A stretch of 64,000 bases of DNA, from positions 62,233,247-62,297,246 of the forward strand of contig NC_088784.1 of assembly GCF_958450345.1 (NCBI RefSeq). The letters run 5' to 3'. This stretch comes from Calliphora vicina (taxonomy: Eukaryota > Arthropoda > Insecta > Diptera > Calliphoridae). This document shows, piece by piece, positions 33,013 through 44,960 of the stretch (the first letter of the stretch is position 1; every line of letters starts with the position of its first letter). The position numbers were made by a program, and so were the translations under genes. The notes beneath the pieces are model-generated. The model was not told where the DNA came from and ran no database searches. It saw only the letters and a list, made by a program, of their open reading frames with translations.

Positions 33013-33715
33013 CACGACAGACCCGGAACAATAGTGAGTAGAAATCTTTTTGGTACTTTTTTGAAATTTGAATTTTCAAGGGGGAAAAATGGTATCCTTT
33101 TTTGGTAATTTTGTATTAAAATTTATTTTTTCAATAAAATTACCTAGAATTATTATTTTCTAATTGTACTTTTTTAATATGGAAATTTTCGAAAATTATT
33201 TCCACACGGTGGAAAAAAAGGCTCAAAAAGGATTTGAAAAAAGGTAAAATATCCTTCCAACAACACCAAAAAGAGCTCACAAGATTCTATTCGGAACTCA
33301 AGTACTAAGGGGAAAAAGGGGCACCAATAATCAGTACACATATTTTGGTACTTTTTTGAAATTCATTTCTGTTATTCCATTTTAAGTATTTTTAATTTGA
33401 TTTTTTTTTGGTGAAAAAAAAAATTCTGACTTAGTAATCCTGACTTAGTAATTTGACAACCTCGATAGGTCAAAAATCGAATCCTCATATCTCAGCCACT
33501 TGTGGACCGATTTTCTCGATTTTAAATAGCCGGAAGAATTCCGGAGATATTGATGTATGAATCGTGTATGTAAGTTATTTGGGGCTTCGGAAAGTTGATT
33601 TGATCGACTCCGCTATAGGATCGGAAATGAAAGATGTAGAAATTACAAACGAAATGACAATCTTATATATACCCTTCTCACGAAGGTGAAGGGTATAATT
33701 AACATATTTTTAGAA
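33013..33715. repeat. Shared repeat with DINE-like tail, U2
   Basis: It starts at CCCGGAACAATAGTGAGTAG, also found at 13,266, 54,198 and 57,757. It ends with a truncated DINE-like tail at about 33,600-33,702 (ATCGACTCCGCTATAGGATC, then the terminal hairpin CCCTTCTCACGAAGGTGAAGGG). No gene. Confidence 0.6.
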
Positions 33716-34640
33716 ATATTAAAATAAAAGACAATTTTTACTTAAAATATATCCGTATTTACTTGTGTATGAGTTTTAGTCCTTGTACAATACCGTTAAC
33801 TTTCGCAGGTATGGCCAACAAAATTAAATTTTTTTAATGGGAGTTTCAAATCTCCATTTTCAAATTTTTAAAAATTTTGTTAAAGAAATTTCAGAATTGT
33901 TTGATCACACATTGAGATTTATTGAGATTATAATAGGGAATAAAAATGTGAAAAAATTATGTCAATACCTATTACATTTTTTCCGTACCTGTGATTCAAA
34001 TCTTGCGATTTTTGAGAAAAACTATTTTTTTGGAAAGTTTTATTAAAATCGGCCCAAAAATATATTACATTTCGCTATCATTACTTTAGAAATTTCAAAT
34101 ATTGAAAAATTTGATATTTGACCTTCACGATTTAAACAAATTAGTTTTTCTCGAAAATCCCAAAATTTAAATCGCAGGTACGAAAAAACTGTAATAGGTA
34201 TTGTCAAAATTTTTTCATATTTTTATTCCCTATTATAATCTTAATAAATCCCAATGTGATGATCAACAAATTCTGAACTTTGTTTAACAAAATTTTTAAA
34301 ATTTTGAAAATGGAGATTTGAAACTGCCAAAAAAAATGTAATTCCTTTGGTCATACCTGCGAATAGGTTACCGGTATCCTACGAAGACAAAAAGTCATAC
34401 ACAAGTAAAGACGGATATATTTTAAGTAAAAATTACCTTCTATTTTAATATTTCTCGAAATATGATAATTTTTTTTTCTAAATTTCTTTTTCAAGTGGCC
34501 GTTAATGGTCTGGGGAATTTTTAATAACATTAACATTTTTTAACCAATTTTTGTCATTTCGATCTCATTATAACGAAAATATTGCGATTCTTTTTCATTC
34601 AATTGCAAAAGTAATTATTTAGTAGCAAATTTTTTACATA
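33716..34640. repeat. Fold-back element, U2 (short arms)
   Basis: Inverted arms of about 300 bp around a compact centre, with matching landmarks TACTTGTGTATGAGTTTTAG / AAAAAGTCATACACAAGTA and CGCAGGTATGGCC / GGTCATACCTGCG. Related to 22,730-24,480. The U3 counterpart at 54,895-55,800 has a further small deletion near 55,358. Confidence 0.6.
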
Positions 34641-35069
34641 AACTGGAAAATTTTAATTTTTACGAATTTTAGCGATTATTATTATTATTATGGGCCATTT
34701 TGACCCAAATGAAATATAGGGTTAATCTTCAAAACGTTTTTTTTACTGTAATTTTCATTAATATAAATAAATCTACATATTTCTGTAACATAATGCAGAA
34801 AGTTAAGGAGTTTCACAAATTTATCTATGTGGGTATGTATTAGAGTGACAGCCGATTTTTTTTTTTAGATTTCTAAGAGTGCCGGGTGGAATATTGTGAC
34901 ACTAGGCCTAAATGTTAAGTGCAGAAAATTTGAGCCAAATCGGGCAAGGATTTCTGGACGCGCATCGAGGTCAAAGTTCAGAAATATGCAAAATTATACG
35001 GTGGCCTCGTGTCATAGTGCTGAAACGTATTATTATTGTTAGGTGGTGGCATAGTCTGAATAGCTGGCC
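34641..35069. other. Unassigned DNA upstream of the gag relic, U2
   Basis: It includes an ATT trinucleotide run near 34,677-34,692 and the motif ATTAGAGTGACAGCCGATTTTTT. The latter is a phrase common near non-autonomous repeats. No coding sequence. Confidence 0.4.
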
Positions 35070-35790
35070 TTACTGGAATTTGGATTTGGAAGATGTTAGG
35101 TGGTGGTGGTTGTCTGTTGACTTGAGGTGGTGACTGTTGCCATGTAGCCTGATTGTCTGAGCTTCTAGCCATGAGCGCAAACTTTCGGCTACTATCTGGG
35201 GCACGATCTCACGGAGACTGCCTTCCATATAGCGCAACATCTCGACCTGCCTAAGCCCTAGTGTTGGCTCGATTATATTTTGTACGTCTGCTATTCTAGG
35301 TTGTGCATTGTGCTGATTAGCTGCCATACTGCTGCGAAACTCCTGGTGGACATTTTGTGCAGTGAGGTTCCTATAGTTAGACGAGGTTATATTGCTCTCA
35401 ACTTCTCTTTCCTGATTTATAGGCGCACATTGAGGCACGATCTCACGGAGCCTGCTTCCATAGAGCGCATCATCTCGACCTGCCTCAGCCCTAGTGTTGG
35501 CTCGATTATATTTTGTACGTCTGCTACTCTAGGTTGTACATTGTGCTGATTAGCTGTCATACTGATGCGAAACTCCCGGCGGACATTTTGTGCTGTGAGG
35601 TTCCTATAGTTAGACGAGGTTATATTGCTCTCAACTTCTCTTTCCTGATTTATAGGGGCACACTGGGGATTTAATTGTGCCGAGTTAGTACTCAAAGCTG
35701 CCTGTGTTAAGGTCGCAGTTGTTGTTGTTAATGCCATTGAACTGGGTGATACCCGAGGATAGGCCTAGAGGAAGAAGAAGCGGCGTTGCA
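34978..35790 (-). pseudogene. Gag N-terminal relic with 78-residue repeats, U2
   Basis: On the minus strand, 35,737-35,417 and 35,438-35,070 are two halves of one reading frame broken near 35,455 by loss of a single C relative to U3 (CTGCTTCC against CTGCCTTCC). Two tandem modules (APINQEREVESN ... MRSMEG.LREIV) are followed by VAESLRSWLEA. A further frameshift leads to the Pro-rich segment at 35,172-34,978 (PPPPNIFQIQIPVRPAIQ). The capsid region is missing. Confidence 0.65.
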
Positions 35791-35941
35791 TCTTTTTTTT
35801 AAAACAAACACAAACTTCGAAGCGTATTGCTTGTCTGCAGATTAATAGTCCAGCACACTATCGACTAGTCTATCGGGGCACGCCAACTTGACCTAGTCTC
35901 TACCATATCACTAAAAACAAACTAAAATAAAAAGTTATTCT

Positions 35942-37240
35942 CGCGAGATTATTCGCCGATCGATTAATCAAAATCAAAATTAATTTCTATTAAATTTGTA
36001 TATGTATAAATAAATTCAATTATAATTAAATTTATATCTAATGATTACAATACCCCAGTGAAATGAATAACAAATTAAATTGTTCAAAATAATATTAAAG
36101 TATTAGATTAATATACATATATACACAGAAAAAAAAAATCATAATTGGAATGAATTTTTTAATAAATATTATTAATCGAACTTGACTTTTTTTTCCCAAA
36201 CTTATTTCATTCAAAATAAGAACATGTTCATAAATATTATAAAATTTTACATGACGGAAATTTTTGCTTTTTTTACTTAATTTTTTTAATAAATTGCATT
36301 ATAATTGTATTATATAATGAATTAGTGCAAGAATATTTGCATGATAGCCATATATTGGCCAATATTTTAAGATAAAAAGGAGAATATCTGAAACTTAAAA
36401 ATTATCATTAAACATAATAGAACATTCATAAATATAAAAGCATTTCATCCTCTTAAATCAATTTAATCATTTTCGCGCTTTTTATATCATTTTGTAGCTG
36501 AAAATCATAAAAAAACTAAAAATTTTCCATGAAAAATTTCAAACATTTTTGAACAACATAAAAATAAAAATGAAATTGAAATTATATTTTTCAAGCCTTC
36601 TAGATTTTATTTCAAAACATAAAATATTAAAAAAATCATACTATTTAAGAAATTATTTATAAATGTTATGAATTGAAATCAATGAATTCGAATCATAATA
36701 TTTATGTTGAAACTTTTTTCTGTGTATACGTTTAAGAATTTAACTTTCTTTTGAAGGAAAAAATACACGTAAAAAGAAAAATATATAGACTTGAGTATCA
36801 ATTGGCAGTGACCATATTAATTTTCCAAGATGTAGGGATTAATTTGACCAACGAAATAAAATATCGACGACCTCTAAACATTAATCTATATATATAAAAA
36901 TATAAGGCATGACTCATTAATGCCCAGCCCAAACCGCTAAAGCTAGAAACTTGAAATTCGTGTAATAGGTTCCTTCTACATCATATAGATCCATTAAGAA
37001 GGGATTTTACGAAATTCGAACACTAAGGGGGATAAAACGGGAAAAACCGGGTAAAACCTGTACCTCCATATCTCCAAAACAAATAAATTAATCAAAAAAA
37101 GAGCCGAGAGGTGTCTGGTACTTTTTGGAAATTCGATATTCTAGGTGACCAAAACGGCTAAAAATAGTACCAGTAAAACCCTTTGTTAACTTTTATATCT
37201 CCTAAATTGATAAACATAGAAATATAATTTTTAATTCATC
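35942..37240. repeat. R1 leader repeat of the gag element, U2, split by a MITE
   Basis: This is the same block as 57,122-57,757 but interrupted at 36,124-36,724. Downstream it continues into GAGCCGAGAGGTGTCTGG and ATCTCCTAAATTGATAAAC. Non-coding. Confidence 0.6.
36124..36724. mobile_element. 601-bp MITE with TA target duplication
   Basis: It is flanked by TA (36,122-36,123 and 36,725-36,726). The ends are CACAGAAAAAA and TTTTTTCTGTG. Removing it with one TA restores CATATATATACGTTTAAG as found at 57,295-57,312. It is AT-rich and has no ORF. The TA duplication suggests mobilisation by a mariner/Tc1-type transposase. Partial copies in the opposite orientation lie at 37,741-38,063 with 41,838-41,967, and at 59,118-59,203. 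Confidence 0.75.
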
Positions 37241-38063
37241 GGAAATTTTGAAATTTGAATTTTCAAGCGGGGAAAATGGTTTTTTTTTTTGGTACTTTTT
37301 TATTAAAATTTAGTTTTTCAATAAAATTACCTAGAATATTATTTTCTAATTGTACTTTTTACTGATAATTAATATGGAAATTTTCGAAAATTATTTCCAC
37401 ACGGTGGAAAAAAGGCTCAAAAAGGATTGCAATATCCTTCCAACAACACAAAAAAGAGCCCACAAGATTCTATTCGGAACTCAAGTACTAAGGGGTAAAA
37501 AGGGGCACCAATCGTACACATATTTTGGTACTTTTTTGAAATTCATTTCTGTTATTCTATTTTAAGTAATTGTTTAGTTTTAAGATTTAATTACATATTA
37601 TAAGGCCTAGAAATTAAAAGCAGGAATAATGTTATAATAAAAGCATAAAAAAAAAGTATTTTTAATTTAATTTTTTTTTTTGGTGAAAAAAAATTCTGAC
37701 TTGTAATCCTGACTTAGTAATTTGACAACCTCGATAGGTCATATAAAATATAATTTCAATTTCATTTTTATTTTTATGTTGTTCAAAAATGTTTGAAATT
37801 TTCATTGAAATTTTTTAGTTTTTTTTATGATTTTCAGCTACAAAATGATATAAAAAGCGCGAAAATGATTAAATTGATTTAAGAGGATGAAATGCTTTTA
37901 TATTTATGAATGTTTTATTATGTTTAATGATAATTTTTAAGTTTCAGATATTCTCCTTTTTATCTTAAAATATTGGCCAATATATGGCTATTATGCAAAT
38001 ATTCTTGCACTAATTCATTATATAATACAATTATAATGCAATTTATTAAACAAATTAAGTAAA
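37240..38063. repeat. Shared repeat plus half of a reversed MITE, U2
   Basis: From 37,240 to 37,740 it matches 57,780-58,290. From 37,741 to 38,063 it is the reverse complement of part of the 601-bp MITE, missing its outer ~130 bp, and it stops at TTAAGTAAA where the DINE-like array begins. The MITE resumes at 41,838. Confidence 0.6.
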
Positions 38064-41000
38064 ACAAGTAAGAGTATTATTATAATTATGGACCAATATT
38101 CACAAAATTCAGTATTATGATTTTTGAATACAAATTACTGATCTGTGTACTATTTTGTTTTAATATATGGATGCTATGACCTATTATGGTCCTAAGTATT
38201 TAAGGGCTATTTTTGTAGAATTTCAAGAGTGGACCTTATATGGGAGCTATGCCGAATTATGGACCACTATTTAAAAAATCTTGTAGTACGATTCATGGAT
38301 AGATTTTTATGGATATTTGTGCAGGGTAATGTGCTTTCCTGAAGTAGTTCTTATATGGAGGGTATGACCAATTTTGGGCCTATCATCATAAAATTTGGTA
38401 CATCGATTTTTGTATATATTGAATAAATTTGTTTTGAATTTCAACCTGATAACTATATTTTTAAGAAATTTATGAGGATTTTAGTGATTTTCGGGAGTGG
38501 ACCTTATATAGGAGCTATGGTTAAATATGGACCGATATTCACAAAATCCAGAAGTGTGATTACTGGATACAAATTATTGATCTGTGCGTTATTTCATTTT
38601 GATATCGATATGTTTTTAATATTTTTTAAGGTTAATATCTTTTTTCGGAAATGGGCCTTATAGGGGAGCTATGACCAATTATAGGCCAATCTGCATAAAA
38701 TATGGTACAGTGGTATGTATATATATGAGTATAATTTTTGTCGAATTTTAGCATGATAAATGTATTTATAAGAGTTTTATGAGTACTTAACTGATTTTTG
38801 GAAGTGGACCTTATATGGGAGCTATGGTCAAATATGGACCGATATTCACAAAATCCAGTAGTATGATTTCTAAATATAAACTATGGATGTGTGTGAAATT
38901 TTGTTTTAATATTGATATTTTTTAGATATTTATGTAGGTTATTGTGTTTTTCGGAAGTGGTCATTATATGGGAGCTATAACCAATTATCGGCCGATCTTC
39001 ATAGAATTAGGAACAGCGATTTTGGTATATATGGGGATTATTCATGTCGAATTTCAACTTGATAGCGATATTTATAAAACATTTATGCTTATTTAAGTGA
39101 TTTTCGGAAGTGTACTTTATATGGGGGCTATGGTCAAATATGGGCCGATCCACGAAAAATTTTGTAATATAATTTCTTTTACCACGAAACTTATTTTTGC
39201 TGAATTGTATGTGGATATTCCTATTCTGTAGGCATTTATAGACCATAGAACCATATTTCGGGAAAAAATTTGTATGGGGGCTAGGAGAAATCATGGACCG
39301 ATTCTTATAATTTTCACCATAGTTACTCATTTTATCATAAAAGTAACGAGTGCAAAATTTTATGATATTAGCTGCAATATATTTACAAAAAATGTCCAAA
39401 AATATGTGAAAATTATCAATTTTTTTTTTAGGTTGTCCCACATTTTCATTCATAACTTTGGTTCCACTGTACCGATTTTGCTGATTTTCAATACCAAACT
39501 GCTTAGGACAATAATAAACATATTTCTTGCAACTCTACTAAGTTTGTTTGCGAATTTTGGACGTGAGCGTGTTTTACACAGACGGACAGACAGACGGACA
39601 TGGCTCAATCGACTTAGAATTTCATAAGGATCAATAATATATATACTTTGTTGGGTCTCAGATGAATATTTCTCAATGTTACACACGGAATGACAAACTT
39701 ATATATACCCTCATTCACCACTTATGGTGGTGGAGGGTATAATAAAAGTGACATATGAAAATATATATAAAAAGTATTTTTTTAGAAAATTATTTGCTAT
39801 ACTCAGTGATTCAGGAGCAGGTCCTCCATATATGGGCGCTATGGTCAAAGTTAAGGAAATGTGAATGAATGTTTTGGATTTTGGCATCATATCGAGATTT
39901 GGAGATAATTGTAATCAATTAAAATGTTTTCAGGAGAGAAAACTCTATGGGAGCTATATCCAATTATGGAATCGATCATCAAAAAATTAAGAAACATGAT
40001 TTAAACATATATTTCTCAAAGTCAATATTTTTAGAAAATGTATGGTCGTTTATGAGGATTAATTATGTTGAAATTCATCATGTAAAAAAATTTTGTTAGA
40101 GATGATTATTTACGAGATTTTCGAAATTCGAAAAATTCAGCAGTATGATCTCTGACTTCTTGAAGATATTTTCTGTTAAATTTTTTATCGATATAGATAA
40201 CTGAAAAACTCATTAACGCACATAAGTTAATGTATTTTTTGAATGTAAACTTATATTAGAGCTAGGACCTGCATCACAAAATATTGTATAGTTGTTTCTA
40301 TGGATTTGAGGTCTATTTTTGTTGAATTTCATTTAGATAACGCTATTATTTTTATGAGTATTATAATGATTGTCCTTATATGGGAGCTATGTCGATTTTT
40401 TTTGATATTTGTGTAGGTTAATGTGTTTTTCTGAAGTGGTTCCCATTGAAGCTATGACCAATTATGGACCGATCTTCAAAATGTTAGGTACATTAGATTT
40501 TTGTATATATAGGGATATTTTGTATCGAATTTCAAATTGATAACTATATTAGTAAGAAATTTAATATTTCAGTGATTTTCGGGAGTGGTCCTTATATGGG
40601 AGCTATAAAAAATTATAGGGCGATCTTCATAGAATTTGGTGCTGCGGTTTTGGTATACATGGGGATTATTTATGCCCAATTTCAACATGATAGCGACATT
40701 TATGAGATATTTATGCTTATTTAAGTGATTTTTGGAAGTGTACTTTATATGGGGACTATGGTCAAATATGGGCCGATCCAAGAAAAATTTGGTAATGTAA
40801 TTTTTTTACCACGAAACTTATTTCTGTGATATCTATGTATATGAGTATTATTTTTGTCGAATTTTAGCATGATAAATGTATTTATAAGAGATTTATGAGT
40901 ACTTAACTGATTTTTGGAAGTGGACCTTATATGGGAGCTATGGTCAAATATGGACCGATATTCACAAAATCCAGTGGTATGATTTCGAAGTATAAACTAC

Positions 41001-41837
41001 GGATGTGTGTGAAGTTTTGTTTTGATATTGATATTTTTTAGATATTTATGTAGGTTATTGTGTTTTTCAGAAGTGGTCCTTATATGGGAACTATAACCAA
41101 TTATCGGCCGATCTTCATAGAAATAGGTACAGCGATTTTGGTATATATGGGAATTATTCATGATGAATTTCAACTTGTAGCGATACTTATAAGACATTTA
41201 TGCTTATTTAAGAGATTTTCGGAAGTGTACTTTATATGGGGGCTATGGTCAAATATGGGCCGATCTACGAAAAATTTTGTAATATAATTTCTTTTACCAC
41301 GAGACTTATTTTTGCTGAATTTTATGTGGATATTCCTATTCTGTAGGGATTTATAGACCATAGAAACATATTTCGGGAAAAAATTTGTATGGGGGCTAGG
41401 AGAAATCATGGACCGATTCTTATAATTTTCACCAGAGTAACTCCGTTTATCATAAAAGTAACGAGGGCAAAATTTTATGATATTAGCTGCAATATATTTA
41501 CAAAAAATGTCCAAAAATATATGAAAATAATCAATTTTTTTTCATTCATAACTTTGGTTCCACTGTACGGATTTCGCTGATTTTCAATACCAAACTGCTT
41601 AGGACAATAATAAACATTTTTCTTGCAACTCTACTAAGTTTGTTTGCGTATTTTGGACGTGAGCGTGTTTTACACAGACGGACAGACAGACGGACATGGC
41701 TCAATCGACTTAGAATTTCATAAGGATCAATAATATATATACTTTGTTGGGTCTCAGATGAATATTTCTCAATGTTACACACGGAATGACAAACTTATAT
41801 ATACCCTCATTCACCACTTATGGTGGTGGAGGGTATA
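38064..41837 (+). mobile_element. Large DINE-like element: tandem dimer built of ~154-bp repeats
   Basis: It starts ACAAGTAAGAG and ends GGAGGGTATA, inserted in the reversed MITE. Two terminal modules lie about 2,096 bp apart (39,553-39,743 and 41,649-41,837). Both have ACGGACAGACAGACGGACATGG, CACGGAATGACAAAC and the hairpin TACCCTCATTCACCAC...GTGGTGGAGGGTA. Between them are degenerate monomers with a CTTATATGGGAGCTATGGTC core near 38,239, 38,350, 38,502, 38,655, 38,810, 38,966, 39,118 and 39,272, mostly 152-156 bp apart, repeated in the second module. The long reading frames here are repeat artefacts. Confidence 0.65.
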
Positions 41838-42150
41838 AAAAGCAAAAATTTCCGTCATGCAAAATTTTATAATATTTATGAACATGAAATAAGTTTGGGA
41901 AAAAAAAGTCAAGTTCGATTAATACTATTTATTACAAAATTCATTCCAATTATGAATTTTTTTTTCTGTCCAAACATAGTCAAGATTCTTAAAAGGCTCA
42001 ATAAAATGTAAGTATATTTAAACAAAAATATAAAATACGAAAGGAAAATTTTCGCGTTAAAAATGGGAAGCTCGGTTTTGATTTTAGACCCATGGTTTCT
42101 TCGGCAAAAATTCCTAGAATTCATCGTAGATTACGATTTTGATAACCGCT
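41838..42150. repeat. MITE end and spacer 'S', U2
   Basis: 41,838-41,967 completes the reversed MITE (CCGTCATGCAAAATTTTAT ... TTTTTTCTGTC). From 41,968 the sequence CCAAACATAGTCAAG to GGTTTCTTCGGCAAAA matches 17,869-18,030. Confidence 0.6.
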
Positions 42151-42169
42151 TTGTCGAGAAAAAAAATTG

Positions 42170-42660
42170 ACCCACTCTAATGTATATCCCACTCGCATCC
42201 CACTAACCCACCAAATAGGTCTGTAAGGAAAACAACAAAAGAGGGTGCTGTTAGCGCGTTTGATCATTAAGCATGATATGGTATTTGTGGCCTGGGTTCG
42301 ATTCCCAGCCGCTGCCAATCAACAACATCAGTTTATAATAATTATTAGTTTACTAATAACTAATATTTATCACAGCGCCCTCCTTCGGTGGTATAACACT
42401 AAAACGCCACCGAAGTAAAATAATTAAATAAAGGTTGTTGGCTTGACTAATGCGCCATCTCACCACCACAGGCGCTGCAACCTGCACTAATAATAAACAT
42501 AACGCTCAATTGCAGAGTTGTCAATTAAAAAGCTTTTCTTCTCCTTTCACCGCCTTTTCTTCTACTCACTATCCCCTTTCCAAAGAAAGTAACACAATTA
42601 TATATAGGCATATTAATTGCCTGAGTGTTACTTCTCTTTTTTTAAAAAAAAACAACTAAG
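42170..42660 (+). repeat. Possible tRNA-headed SINE or tRNA relic
   Basis: A perfect T arm (CTGGG-TTCGATT-CCCAG, 42,292-42,308) contains the box B GGTTCGATTCC. It is followed by an acceptor-like CCGCTGCCA. Upstream, GCTGTTAGCGCGTTTGATC is a weak box A, but the 5' acceptor does not pair, so it is not a functional tRNA. A hairpin at 42,383-42,417 (CTTCGGTGG...CCACCGAAG) lies in the body. A TC-rich stretch follows. Confidence 0.45.
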
Positions 42661-43437
42661 CTTTTTTTTTTGAGCAAAAAAATAATTTAAAAAAGGGACC
42701 ATTTTTAAAAAAAGTCAAAAAAGTTTTTGAATTTGCAAAAAAAGTCAAACATTTTATGTCTTTTATAGTTGTATAGTGTAATAGTTCAGACCAAAATGAA
42801 ACATATCCATCATATGAAGTGTAATTCATTTATTCAAAAATTTTGGAAAAGCGGAACGTTTTGTTATAGACCTCCTATTATTCAAAAAAAAACTTGAAAA
42901 TAAACCACCTTAAAATTAAGACAGTTTTCAAATGATTTCCAAAATATTCCAACTCAAATATTGCGTTTTTGTGAGTTGTGCCATATCTAAAATTGTGATT
43001 TTCGGTCAACAGTGTATTCAGTATTTTACTTATGATAAACAATTTTAAATTTTGTTTCTACGCACAAGAGTTTATTACGTTCTTTTAAAGCTTAATTTTT
43101 TATTTTTTTAAAAAATATTTATATCTATTGTATTAATATTTCAATTTAAATTAAAACATTTTTAAGTTTAAGAATTTGTGACCGATTAAGTCTAGAGGCT
43201 GGGATATTGAAAATTATAAATAATTTAAAAAAAATTATGTTCCCATATTATCCGTATTGGATTTTAGGTAGACTTGCCAACCGTCCAGTTTTCGTCGGGA
43301 CATACCAGTTTTAAAGTCGAATGTCCCATGTTCCGGCGATACTTTGAACGGGACGCCATTTGTCCCGTTTTTGAAAAAAAAAATTTCATTAATTAACACA
43401 ACAAATATAAAAAAATCAAAGATTGGAAATACCGATA
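42660..43437. other. Unassigned AT-rich DNA, U2 only
   Basis: It is found once in the window. A GC-richer patch at 43,270-43,375 (CTTGCCAACCGTCC ... GGGACGCCATTTGTCCCG) repeats TGTCCC/GGGACA words and may be the end of a transposon. No ORF of note. Confidence 0.35.
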
Positions 43438-44960
43438 TATGTACAAGGATGCTTTATTTTCTGAAATATAGTATTTTCTAAAAATTGTATATCAATACTT
43501 AGTGCATTAACTTCTGTGAGTTCCGAAAAAACTCATCAGTAAACATTTTATAACATTCATGAAAAATAAATGGCACGATACTCGCTCTAGCCTTTAGTTA
43601 AAGCTGAGTTGTTGAGCCATTGAAATGGACTGAGAGTCAATGGTTTAACATGCGAAGTTAACGAACCTGAACGGAAGTATAATTAAATTCCCCTCCCATT
43701 TCATTTATATGGGGTTAAGGGTGCAGGAAGAATTAATTCAAACGGTTATTACATTAGAATGCAACCTTGCAAAACAGCTGGAACCTTTACACAGCTGTTC
43801 AGGGGGGTCATGTATAGTTAAGGGGATAGGAAAAGAGGATAAAAAAGATGGCGAAGAAAAAAAAGCGGGAAAAGAGTGAAGAGTTGGAAAGGGAAAAAGA
43901 AGAAGAGGGAGATTTTTTATGGTGGAAGATAGATTTTGAGATGTGATGAAGAGTGGAGTAACATGATTAAAATCTGATAGTGATGAAAAAAATTAAATAT
44001 AAAATAAAATGAGGAACTTTAAAATTTCTTTTAAACAAATAAAAATACACATTACCTTACATTTATAGAAAAAAAAACAAACATATATTATAGAATAGGG
44101 GCTAACCGAAAATTTGCCATGTATGAGGGTGGGCAGGCCAGGCAGCACAAATCATTTCTGCAGCCAAGTAGGTATAGCTTCCTGACATTTTAGGATTGCC
44201 TATCGAACGAGTCAGGGAGTTTTCTTTTATTTGTTGTTTTTCTAAAATTCTTAGAGTTCTGATGGTGAACTTTACGCCCATCTACCGGCTTAGCTAGGCA
44301 ATACCATCGAATTATTATTCAGCGTTGCCATCTGATCATCCACCTACGGTTCAGTCCGAAAAGTTACTGAGAATTACATTTTAAAACTATCATTAGTATT
44401 TTTTGGGCAGCTCTTGTTTAAATATCGCAGTTATACTTTTTTTGGTTATTCTGTATTTTTATATTTCTTATTGGTTGAATATTTCATAAATGGAGACTAA
44501 AATAAAAAAAAATACATGGGTATCTACACAAAATTTTCTATTTTTGCCATGAATTTTATTGATCTTAATTCTATGATATATAGAAGATATCGCAAGTATG
44601 TTGAAAATTAACTTTTTTTAGTTTCATCCTTATAAGTTTGACTTATGGTAAAAGGGTTCAAAATTTGTTCACGCTATACAATAAAAACATATCAATAAAC
44701 AAATTCATATAACAAAATATAAAATTCGCTGAAAATATACTAAACTGTTTGGCAAGTAAATGGAAGTTTTGCAATATTTTTCATATGTTTTACGTATTAC
44801 AATTGTTCGTAACCTACATGATTATAATTAAACTAAAGATTTATTTATTGATCACTTGTTAAACATTCTAGTTATATTATCGGGAATATAAAAACCGCTA
44901 TATTTCGAAAACGAGAGCTGACTGAAAAAAAGCAAGTATAACATAATAATGAGTATTCAT
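43438..44960 (+). repeat. Upstream flank of the gene, copy 2
   Basis: It matches 18,868-20,098 except for a ~330-bp extra segment at 43,633-43,961. That segment includes a purine-rich run GAAGAAAAAAAAGCGGG...GAAGAAGAGGG. Small indels occur elsewhere. No coding sequence. Confidence 0.65.

Noticed and set aside
39007..41782. Several open frames of 60-148 codons on both strands
   Set aside because: They arise from ~154-bp DINE-like repeats and repeat with the repeat period on either strand; no domain or codon signal.
38064..41837. Possible CRISPR-like array or ordinary satellite
   Set aside because: The units are degenerate, lack spacers, and are enclosed in transposon ends with a terminal hairpin.
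42243..42317. Functional tRNA gene
   Set aside because: Only the T arm is good; the 5' and 3' acceptor strands do not pair and no proper D arm or anticodon stem is seen.
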